DNA from: Lewinella sp039816955
Lineage (GTDB): Bacteria; Bacteroidota; Bacteroidia; Chitinophagales; Saprospiraceae
DNA: 64,000 bases
Direction: 5' to 3'
Assembly (NCBI GenBank): GCA_039816955.1
Contig: JBCBWU010000003.1
Location: 1 to 64,000, forward strand
Shown here: positions 57,586 to 64,000 of the stretch, piece after piece
Numbering within the stretch: the stretch's first letter is position 1
How the letters are laid out: each line of letters begins with the position of its first letter
Made by a program: the position numbers and the translations under genes
The notes under the pieces: generated by a model
Told to the model about the DNA's origin: nothing
Seen by the model: the letters and a program-made list of their open reading frames with translations, nothing else
Database searches by the model: none

Positions 57586-59718
57586 ATGGCTAAGGATCTC
57601 ACGTATACGAGAAACATTGGCATTGCCGCTCACATTGACGCCGGTAAAACAACTACTACTGAGCGTGTCCTATTCTACACCGGACTGAGCCACAAGATTG
57701 GCGAGGTACACGATGGTGCAGCAACCATGGACTGGATGGAGCAGGAGCAGGAGCGTGGTATCACCATTACTTCTGCGGCCACTAAAACTTCCTGGAAATG
57801 GAAGGAGAAGGAGTACGCTGTAAACATCATCGATACTCCAGGACACGTTGACTTCACCGTAGAGGTGAACCGTTCACTACGTGTATTGGATGGCTTGGTA
57901 TTTTTGTTCTGCGCGGTATCTGGTGTAGAGCCACAGTCAGAAACGAACTGGCGCTTGGCTGACAACTACAAAGTACCACGTATTGGGTTCGTTAATAAGA
58001 TGGACCGCTCTGGTGCCGACTTCTTCAACGTTGTGAACGACGTGCAGGAGAAGCTGGGTTCTAAAGCTATTCCTCTACAAATTCCTATCGGAGCAGAAGA
58101 GCGTTTCAAAGGTGTGGTTGACCTGATCACTAATCAGGCGATCGTTTGGAACGAGGATGACTTCGGTATGACTTACGAAGTGATCGAAACCCCTGAAGAC
58201 CTGGTCGAGATTGCTGCTGAATGGCGGAGTACTTTGCTCGAAGCCGTAGCAGAATACGACGAGGTGTTGATGGAGAAGTACTTCGAGGAAGGCGAAGAGT
58301 CTCTTACTGTTGAGGAGATTCGTAAAGCTGTTCGCGAAGCTGTAATGGATATGGCCTTCGTACCAATGATGTGTGGTACTGCCTTTAAGAACAAAGGTGT
58401 ACAGGCGGTATTGGATGCAGTTTGTGCATACTTGCCTTCTCCACTGGATATCGACGCTATCGTTGGTACCAACCCGGATACGGAACAAGAAGAGAAGCGT
58501 AAGCCTTCTGTTGAGGATCCATTCGCTGCTTTGGCATTCAAAATTGCTACCGACCCCTTCGTAGGTCGTTTGGCCTTTATGCGTGTCTACTCCGGTAAGC
58601 TTGATGCTGGTAGCTATGTATACAACAGCCGTTCTGATAGTAAAGAGCGTATCTCACGTATCTATCAGATGCACGCTAACAAGCAGAACAGTATTCCTGC
58701 GGTAGAAGCGGGTGATATTGCGGCTGCGGTAGGTTTTAAGGATATCCGTACTGGTGACACTTTGTGTGATCTGGATAACCCAATCGTTCTGGAATCTATG
58801 GTCTTCCCTGATCCGGTTATCGGTATCGCGGTTGAGCCTAAGACACAGAAAGACTTGGATAAGTTGGGTATGGCTTTGGCTAAATTAGCTGAAGAGGATC
58901 CAACCTTTAAGGTTCGTTACGACGAAGACACTAACCAGACCGTAATTAGCGGTATGGGTGAGCTTCACTTGGAGATCATTATTGATCGTCTGAAGCGTGA
59001 GTTCAAAGTAGAGTGTAACGTTGGTGAGCCACAGGTAACCTACAAAGAGGCTTTGCAGAAGTCAGTTACCCACCGTGAGCGCTTGAAGAAGCAGTCTGGT
59101 GGTTCTGGTTTGTTTGCCGATATGGAATTTGAACTCGGTCCTGCTGACGAAGAGTTCTTGGAAAGCGAAGACTTCAAGTCTGGTAAGGTTAAGTTGCAGT
59201 TTGATTGGGGGATTGTCGGTGGTGCTATCGACAAAAACTACCAAAAGCCAATTCGTGATGGTTTCACCGCCATGATGAAGAATGGTATCCTGGCTGGCTA
59301 CAACATCGACAGCATGAAAGTGCGCGTATTTGATGGTAGCATGCACTCAGTGGATAGTAAGCCAATCGCTTTCGAGCTTTGTGCGAAGGAAGGATTCAAG
59401 GCTGCTGCTCCAATGACTAAGCCAGTACTGCTTGAGCCAATCATGAAGTTGGAAATCATCACTCCTGAAGAGTACACCGGTTCTGTAATCGGTGACCTGA
59501 ACCGCCGCCGCGGTTTGCCGAAAGGTCAGGAGCCACGTACCGGTGGTGCTGTATCTATCTCAGCTGACGTGCCACTGTCTGAAATGTTCGGTTATGTAAC
59601 CGATCTACGTACCATTACTTCTGGTCGTGCTAACTCTTCAATGGAGTTCTCACACTACGCTGCTGCACCAACTGGTATTGCAAAAGAAGTAATCGAGAAA
59701 GCTAAGGGCGACGCTTAA
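57586..59718 (+). CDS. fusA: elongation factor G
   Basis: This 710-residue translational GTPase has G1 AHIDAGKTT (15-23), switch I ERGITITSAATKTSW, G3 DTPGHVDF, and G4 NKMDRSGADF. Domains II-V follow, with GMGELHLEIIIDRLKREFKVECNVGEP and the domain IV/V segment EYTGSVIGDLNRRRG, then VPLSEMFGYVTDLRTITSGRA. EF-G moves tRNA and mRNA during elongation and acts in recycling. Its place in the str operon (rpsL-rpsG-fusA-rpsJ) is standard for Bacteroidota, where tuf lies elsewhere. Confidence 0.98.
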   Translation: MAKDLTYTRNIGIAAHIDAGKTTTTERVLFYTGLSHKIGEVHDGAATMDWMEQEQERGITITSAATKTSWKWKEKEYAVNIIDTPGHVDFTVEVNRSLRVLDGLVFLFCAVSGVEPQSETNWRLADNYKVPRIGFVNKMDRSGADFFNVVNDVQEKLGSKAIPLQIPIGAEERFKGVVDLITNQAIVWNEDDFGMTYEVIETPEDLVEIAAEWRSTLLEAVAEYDEVLMEKYFEEGEESLTVEEIRKAVREAVMDMAFVPMMCGTAFKNKGVQAVLDAVCAYLPSPLDIDAIVGTNPDTEQEEKRKPSVEDPFAALAFKIATDPFVGRLAFMRVYSGKLDAGSYVYNSRSDSKERISRIYQMHANKQNSIPAVEAGDIAAAVGFKDIRTGDTLCDLDNPIVLESMVFPDPVIGIAVEPKTQKDLDKLGMALAKLAEEDPTFKVRYDEDTNQTVISGMGELHLEIIIDRLKREFKVECNVGEPQVTYKEALQKSVTHRERLKKQSGGSGLFADMEFELGPADEEFLESEDFKSGKVKLQFDWGIVGGAIDKNYQKPIRDGFTAMMKNGILAGYNIDSMKVRVFDGSMHSVDSKPIAFELCAKEGFKAAAPMTKPVLLEPIMKLEIITPEEYTGSVIGDLNRRRGLPKGQEPRTGGAVSISADVPLSEMFGYVTDLRTITSGRANSSMEFSHYAAAPTGIAKEVIEKAKGDA

Positions 59719-59788
59719 GCAATCGTCCTTACTGTATGACTGAATATTAGGAGCGTCAAAAGTGATGCTCAGCAAATAAATATAGAGC

Positions 59789-59838
59789 CGGTTTGCAAGC
59801 TTCTTGGTGAAGCGCCAAAAGTTTGCAAACCGCTTTTA
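59789..59838 (+). terminator. strong hairpin between fusA and rpsJ
   Basis: CGGTTTGCAA.CTT pairs with AAG.TTTGCAAACCG across a 17-nt loop and is followed by CTTTTATC. It may be a partial terminator that sets the level of the S10 genes relative to fusA. Confidence 0.6.
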
Positions 59839-59865
59839 TCAATAACTTGACAATTAGAAGCTGGC

Positions 59866-60174
59866 ATGAATCAGAAAATTCGTATCAAGCTCCGTTCTTA
59901 CGACCACAACTTGGTTGATAAATCAACCGAGAAAATTGTAAAAACGGTAAAAAACAGTGGTGCCATCGTAACTGGCCCGATTCCGCTGCCCACCGAGAAA
60001 AAAATCTTCACCGTGCTCCGTTCACCGCACGTCAACAAGAAGTCCCGGGAGCAGTTTCAGTTGCGTACTCATAAGCGCCTTATTGAAATTTACACGCCTA
60101 CTCAAAAAACAGTCGATGCCCTGTCGAAGCTCGAACTGCCCAGTGGTGTGGACATCCAAGTTAAGTTGACGTAG
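59866..60174 (+). CDS. rpsJ: 30S ribosomal protein S10
   Basis: The 102 residues begin MNQKIRIKLRSYDHNLVDKS, continue with GAIVTGPIPLPTEKKIFTVLRSPHVNKKSREQFQLRTHKR, and end LPSGVDIQVKLT, the standard S10 sequence. S10 belongs to the 30S head and also serves as NusE in antitermination. It opens the S10 gene string and follows fusA by 147 bp containing a strong hairpin. Confidence 0.98.
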   Translation: MNQKIRIKLRSYDHNLVDKSTEKIVKTVKNSGAIVTGPIPLPTEKKIFTVLRSPHVNKKSREQFQLRTHKRLIEIYTPTQKTVDALSKLELPSGVDIQVKLT

Positions 60175-60271
60175 TCTAGGGAAGAGTATCTTCCTCGCTA
60201 TCAACATTTTAGACTGGTTCCGATATAATGTCGGAATCGCGATTAATTGAATCAGAACACTCTAGGAGTGT

Positions 60272-60382
60272 GATTAGAGTTAGAATCTGAATTAGAATGC
60301 TTTTTATGGCAATTCTTTTTACAGATTCATGAGAAGTCAGAATGATATTATTAGAATTCTAATTCTCATTCCCACTCTAATT
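60272..60382 (+). promoter_or_regulatory. long imperfect inverted repeat between rpsJ and rplC
   Basis: Left arm 60272-60299 (ATTAGAGTTAGAATCTGAAT...) and right arm 60354-60382 (...CATTCCCACTCTAATT) are complementary over about 28 bp with a few mismatches, enclosing about 55 nt. It lies in the 244-bp rpsJ-rplC gap and may be a leader for L4-type autoregulation of rplC and later genes. Confidence 0.5.
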
Positions 60383-60418
60383 CCAATTCCAAAAGTGGCT
60401 CTATAAAATTCGATAACG

Positions 60419-61039
60419 ATGAACGGAATTATCGGAAAAAAGGTCGGTATGACCAGCATCTTTGATGAGGCTGGCCGCAATATTGCTTGTACAGTGGTAG
60501 AAGCAGGTCCTTGCGTAGTTACGCAGGTGAAAAGCGAAGATGCCGATGGTTACTCAGCACTACAGCTGGGCTTTGGTGATGCCAAAGAGAAAAATACATC
60601 ACAACCTCTACAGGGACATTTCAAAAAAGCAGGTACTTCTCCTAAGCGCAAGCTGGTTGAGTTCCGTGATTCAGATCTGGAAAAGAAGGCTGGTGAAACA
60701 GTTACCGTCGACGAAATATTCGAAGAAGGTGATATGATCAATGCTGTTGGTACTTCCAAGGGCAAGGGCTTCCAAGGTGTTGTAAAACGCCACAACTTCC
60801 GTGGTGTGAATGACGCTACTCACGGTCAGCACAATCGTCAGCGTGCTCCGGGTTCTATCGGTGCCGCATCTTATCCTGCACGTGTATTTAAAGGCATGCG
60901 CATGGGTGGCCGCGATGGCGGTGGTCGTGTGAAAGTGAAGAATCTTCGTGTAATGAAGATCTTTCCTGAGCAGAACCTCATCCTGGTCAAAGGTGCTGTA
61001 CCTGGCCATAAAGGAGCGATCGTTATCCTGGAGAAATAA
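60419..61039 (+). CDS. rplC: 50S ribosomal protein L3
   Basis: This 206-residue protein starts MNGIIGKKVGMTSIFDEAGRN, carries GTSKGKGFQGVVKRHNFRG with ATHGQHNRQRAPGSIGA (the loop reaching to the peptidyl transferase centre), and ends VPGHKGAIVILEK. L3 starts 23S rRNA folding. Its ATG lies 245 bp after rpsJ behind a long inverted repeat, so expression may be set separately from rpsJ. Confidence 0.98.
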   Translation: MNGIIGKKVGMTSIFDEAGRNIACTVVEAGPCVVTQVKSEDADGYSALQLGFGDAKEKNTSQPLQGHFKKAGTSPKRKLVEFRDSDLEKKAGETVTVDEIFEEGDMINAVGTSKGKGFQGVVKRHNFRGVNDATHGQHNRQRAPGSIGAASYPARVFKGMRMGGRDGGGRVKVKNLRVMKIFPEQNLILVKGAVPGHKGAIVILEK

Positions 61040-61103
61040 ATTTGCAAACGCTTCCCTCCAAGGCTTTAAGCGCAGGTGGGAGATCAGATAAATTCATAGA
61101 GTG

Positions 61104-61730
61104 ATGAAACTCGATGTATTAAACACACAAGGCGAAAAAACAGGGCGCACCGTAGAGCTGTCTGATGCCATTTTTGGCGCAGAGCCTAACGAGCACGCAG
61201 TTTACCTGGCTGTTAAGCAATACCTCGCCCACCAGCGTCAGGGTACTCACAAAGCGAAAGAGCGCGGTGAGATCGCTGGTTCTACCAAGAAGCTCCACCG
61301 TCAGAAGGGTACAGGTGGTTCTCGTAAGGGTAGCATCAACAACCCACTCTTCCGCGGTGGTGGTCGCGTATTTGGCCCTCGTCCACGTAAGTATACAGTT
61401 CGCTTGAACAAGAAAGTAAAGCAGATTGCCAAGGCTTCTGCTTTGTCTGCTAAAGCTAGTGCTGGTTCTATCGTAGTGTTGGAAGACTTCTCTTTCGATG
61501 CACCAAAGACCAAGGAGTTTAAGGCGATTTTGGATAATCTGAACCTGGACGGCCAGAAGAGCTTGTTGGTTACTGCGGACATGGAGCGCGAACTGCTGCT
61601 GTCTAGTCGCAACCTACAGCGTGCTGATGTTGCACGTGCTGCCGACTTGAATGTGTACCAGATTATGAACACCCAAACCTTGGTGTTATCTGAAGGTGCG
61701 GTTTCTAAGATTCAGGAATCATTTGCATAA
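61104..61730 (+). CDS. rplD: 50S ribosomal protein L4
   Basis: This protein is 208 residues from ATG 61104; a GTG three bases earlier is not preferred. It has typical blocks GTHKAKERGEIAGSTKKLHRQKGTGGSRKGS (tunnel loop), FGPRPRKYTVRLNKKVKQIAKASALS, and the C-terminal RNLQRADVARAADLNVYQIM. L4 lines the exit tunnel and represses the S10 operon in some bacteria. Confidence 0.98.
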   Translation: MKLDVLNTQGEKTGRTVELSDAIFGAEPNEHAVYLAVKQYLAHQRQGTHKAKERGEIAGSTKKLHRQKGTGGSRKGSINNPLFRGGGRVFGPRPRKYTVRLNKKVKQIAKASALSAKASAGSIVVLEDFSFDAPKTKEFKAILDNLNLDGQKSLLVTADMERELLLSSRNLQRADVARAADLNVYQIMNTQTLVLSEGAVSKIQESFA

Positions 61731-61760
61731 TCCGGGTATACCCGTAAAGCATAAGGAAAA

Positions 61761-62057
61761 ATGGCAAAGCCAATTTTAATCAAACCACTAATCACTGAGA
61801 AGGCAGAAGTGCTTTCTGAAGGTCTGAACAAGTACAGCTTTGTAGTTGATCGTAAGGCCAATAAAGTGGAAATCCGTAAGGCAGTCGAGGAGATGTACGG
61901 AGTAGCCGTTACTTCTGTCAACACCGCGGTAATGCCTGGAAAAGCTAAAAATAGAACGACCAAATCGGGAATTCTTCGTGGCCGTATCTCTGCTTACAAA
62001 AAAGCAGTAGTTACCCTGGCTGATGGAGAAGAAATCGATTTCTTCGGAGACATTTAA
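61761..62057 (+). CDS. rplW: 50S ribosomal protein L23
   Basis: The 98 residues MAKPILIKPLITEKAEVLSEG, KYSFVVDRKANKVEIRKAVEEMYGVAVTSVNT and the GKAKNRTTKSGILRGR loop are the L23 pattern. L23 sits at the tunnel exit and docks trigger factor and SRP. It follows rplD by 30 bp. Confidence 0.98.
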   Translation: MAKPILIKPLITEKAEVLSEGLNKYSFVVDRKANKVEIRKAVEEMYGVAVTSVNTAVMPGKAKNRTTKSGILRGRISAYKKAVVTLADGEEIDFFGDI

Positions 62058-62144
62058 TTATTGAACCCCCGGGGTGGGGATCCTCAGTGGCTCGTCTGGT
62101 CGTAAAGCACACTGAGTCCGAGATCCCGGGTAGATGAGCAAGTT

Positions 62145-62975
62145 ATGCCAGTTAAAAAGTTTCGTCCGGTCACTCCTGGTTTGCGTACCCGCGTGGGTAA
62201 CGCATACGCCGAGTTAACGACTGACAAACCGGAAAAATCGCTGCTCGCGCCCCTGAAGAAATCAGGTGGTCGTAACCGTACCGGTAAAATGACGGTACGC
62301 CAGCGTGGTGGTGGACACAAGCGCCGCTACCGTATCATCGACTTCAAGCGTAATCGCGACGGAGTTGCTGCCACGGTAAAGACGATCGAGTATGATCCGA
62401 ACCGTACAGCATTTATCGCCTTATTGGAATATCCAGACGGCGAAAAGACTTATATCATTGCTCCACAGGGCTTAACTGTAGGTGATACAGTAGAGTCTGG
62501 TCAGGGAGTAGCTCCTAAAGTGGGCAATACTATGTTCTTGAGTGAAATTCCGCTCGGTTCTAGTATTCACGCTATTGAGTTACAGCCTGGTAAGGGCGCT
62601 GCGTTGGCTCGTTCAGCAGGTACTAACGGTACTTTGATGGGCCGTGAAGGACGCTACGCTTCTGTGAAGTTGCCTTCTGGCGAAGTTCGCCGTATTCTTT
62701 TGACTTGCCGTGCTACGGTTGGTTCTACCTCTAATCCAGACCATGGTCTGCAGGTGTTGGGTAAAGCTGGTCGCAAGCGTTGGTTGGGTCGTCGTCCTCG
62801 CGTTCGTGGTGTAGCCATGAACCCGGTAGATCACCCGATGGGTGGTGGTGAAGGACGTGCTTCTGGAGGGCACCCACGCTCTCGTACGGGTATTATGGCT
62901 AAAGGCCAGAAGACGCGTAACAACAAGAAGCACTCTACCAAGTTGATTATTAGCAAGCGGAAAAACAAGAAATAA
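62145..62975 (+). CDS. rplB: 50S ribosomal protein L2
   Basis: The 276 residues begin MPVKKFRPVTPGLRTRVG, carry GGRNRTGKMTVRQRGGGHKRRYRIIDFKR and end with RGVAMNPVDHPMGGGEGRASGGHP (with the conserved His near the peptidyl transferase centre) and a basic tail. L2 is needed for subunit joining and peptidyl transfer. The stop lies 3 bp from the rpsS start. Confidence 0.98.
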   Translation: MPVKKFRPVTPGLRTRVGNAYAELTTDKPEKSLLAPLKKSGGRNRTGKMTVRQRGGGHKRRYRIIDFKRNRDGVAATVKTIEYDPNRTAFIALLEYPDGEKTYIIAPQGLTVGDTVESGQGVAPKVGNTMFLSEIPLGSSIHAIELQPGKGAALARSAGTNGTLMGREGRYASVKLPSGEVRRILLTCRATVGSTSNPDHGLQVLGKAGRKRWLGRRPRVRGVAMNPVDHPMGGGEGRASGGHPRSRTGIMAKGQKTRNNKKHSTKLIISKRKNKK

Positions 62976-62978
62976 GAG

Positions 62979-63242
62979 ATGGCTAGATCAATTCGCAAAG
63001 GCCCTTACGTGTTTCACAAGCTGTTGAAGAAAGTAGAGTTGGCCAAAGAATCTAACAAGAAGAAGGTGATCAAGACTTGGTCTCGTTCTTCAATGATTAT
63101 TCCGGATATGGTAGGTGAGACCATCGCTGTACATAACGGAAAAATCCATGTGCCGGTATACGTCACGGAAAACATGGTGGGCCACAAGTTGGGCGAATTC
63201 GCTCCTACACGAACCTTCAAGGGTCACTCTGGTAACCGCTAA
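62979..63242 (+). CDS. rpsS: 30S ribosomal protein S19
   Basis: The 87 residues contain MARSIRKGPYVFHKLLKKVE, TWSRSSMIIPDMVGETIAVHNGKIHVPVYV and GHKLGEFAPTRTFKGH, the S19 signature. It binds 16S rRNA in the 30S head with S13. It starts 3 bp after rplB. Confidence 0.98.
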   Translation: MARSIRKGPYVFHKLLKKVELAKESNKKKVIKTWSRSSMIIPDMVGETIAVHNGKIHVPVYVTENMVGHKLGEFAPTRTFKGHSGNR

Positions 63243-63296
63243 TTAATAAAACGATGAGTGAGTGGGTTTATGCCCTCACCATTAACAATAAACATC

Positions 63297-63668
63297 ATGG
63301 AAGCAGTAGCTAAACTCAAGAGCGTCCCGATGTCTGCCCGCAAGATGCGCCTGATTGTGGATAATATCCGCGGCAAGGAGGTCAACGAGGCTCTAGATAT
63401 TCTGCGCTTCAGCAAGCAAGAAGCTGCCCAGTGGTTGGAGAAGGCCCTACTATCGGCCATCGCCAACTGGGAATATAAACTGGAAGGCCAGGAAAGTGCC
63501 GACGACTATAATCTGTACGTAAAGACAGCTTTCTCTAACGAGGCTGGCATGTTGCGTCGTTTTCGTCCGGCTCCTCACGGCCGTGCACACCGCATCCGCA
63601 AGCGTAGCAATCACGTTACGCTTATTGTTGAAAACCGTTTGCCGCTAGCCTCAGAAGAGGAGGAGTAG
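63297..63668 (+). CDS. rplV: 50S ribosomal protein L22
   Basis: This protein is 123 residues from ATG 63297 (MEAVAKLKSVPMSARKMRLI); the longer frame from 63258 adds residues not usual for L22. The core LSAIANWEYKLEGQ, VKTAFSNEAGMLRRFRPAPHGRAHRIRKRSNHVTLIVE is typical. L22 lines the exit tunnel; the C-terminus is an acidic EEEE tail. Confidence 0.97.
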   Translation: MEAVAKLKSVPMSARKMRLIVDNIRGKEVNEALDILRFSKQEAAQWLEKALLSAIANWEYKLEGQESADDYNLYVKTAFSNEAGMLRRFRPAPHGRAHRIRKRSNHVTLIVENRLPLASEEEE

Positions 63669-63703
63669 CCAACGAATTAGTTAAAATTAACGAGTCCTAG
63701 ACT

Positions 63704-64000
63704 ATGGGTCAGAAGACTAATCCTATTGGTAATCGTTTGGGGTACATTCGCGGTTGGGATTCCAACTGGTATGCGGATAAGAACTACGCGGACAACGTTG
63801 TCGAAGACGAGAGAATCCGGAAATATCTGGAAGCTCGTATTCCTAAGGGTGGCATTGCTCGTGTAATCATCGAGCGTACGCTTAAGCGCATTACTGTTAC
63901 AATTCATACCTCTCGCCCAGGTATCATTATTGGTAAGGGTGGTTCAGAGGTAGATCGCATCCGCGAGGAGCTTAAAAAGCTGACGAGCAAGGATGTGCAA
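63704..64000 (+). CDS. rpsC: 30S ribosomal protein S3 (3' partial)
   Basis: The ATG at 63704 opens MGQKTNPIGNRLGYIRGW, and the frame stays open to the window end (99 codons), with the KH-type segment HTSRPGIIIGKGGSEVDRI. S3 binds mRNA at the 30S entry. It lies 35 bp after rplV, continuing the standard S10-operon order. Confidence 0.96.
   Translation, partial: MGQKTNPIGNRLGYIRGWDSNWYADKNYADNVVEDERIRKYLEARIPKGGIARVIIERTLKRITVTIHTSRPGIIIGKGGSEVDRIREELKKLTSKDVQ

Overview
The window reads as a chromosome segment of a Bacteroidota bacterium, most likely Saprospiria (Lewinella-like). The grounds are C-terminal type IX secretion (Por) sorting tails on two secreted proteins, a fused LpxC-FabZ enzyme, a DUF6122-type membrane protein, a putative porin, and repeated TAnnTTTG minus-7 promoter boxes in front of many genes. 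Base composition is near 50 % GC. No database search was possible; all calls rest on motifs, family knowledge and gene context.

Layout. 1-9.0 kb holds mixed housekeeping and accessory genes: the end of a DsbD-like thiol reductase, a secreted HELAH metallopeptidase, DUF6122, a caspase-like/FGE-like fusion, a YgiQ radical SAM protein, a lipoprotein and RecN. 9.0-11.6 kb is a disturbed zone with an IS remnant, an IS1096-passenger-like gene, an apparently 5'-truncated GCS2-like/CBS gene and a candidate structured RNA. 11.6-21.2 kb is a long minus-strand operon of mostly unrecognised proteins: a degenerate polyprenyl-synthetase-like protein, a 1102-residue protein with traits of a GHKL ATPase, several alpha/beta proteins, a sigma-54 response regulator and a small terminal protein. 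A sigma-54-type promoter lies upstream and a strong terminator downstream. It is the best candidate here for an undescribed system. 21.3-25.4 kb is lipid A synthesis (lpxD, lpxC-fabZ, lpxA, ABC ATPase), divergent from hemC, a NYN RNase-like gene, hemD, a lipoprotein and a MOSC protein. 29.3-41.2 kb holds a PD-(D/E)XK nuclease, a porin, an IS, tRNA-fMet, a secreted M14 carboxypeptidase, a ferredoxin and an Lrp regulator.

41.7-51.9 kb is an aerobic carbon monoxide dehydrogenase locus. CoxM, CoxS and CoxL are followed by CoxG, CoxD, a coxE interrupted by two in-frame stops, an XdhC-YHS fusion, and a convergent second XdhC. CoxL carries the form I motif AYRCSFR. 52.5-55.9 kb holds an S41 protease, Era and a membrane protein. 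56.3 kb to the end is the str/S10 ribosomal region (rpsL, rpsG, fusA, rpsJ, rplC, rplD, rplW, rplB, rpsS, rplV, partial rpsC) behind a near-consensus Bacteroidota promoter.

Small repeats run through the window. A 104-bp cloverleaf-like palindromic element occurs twice, once inserted in frame inside the IS transposase. Clusters of degenerate 22-nt CTCGC repeats fill three intergenic spaces. There are also REP-like mini-palindromes and short tandem repeats.
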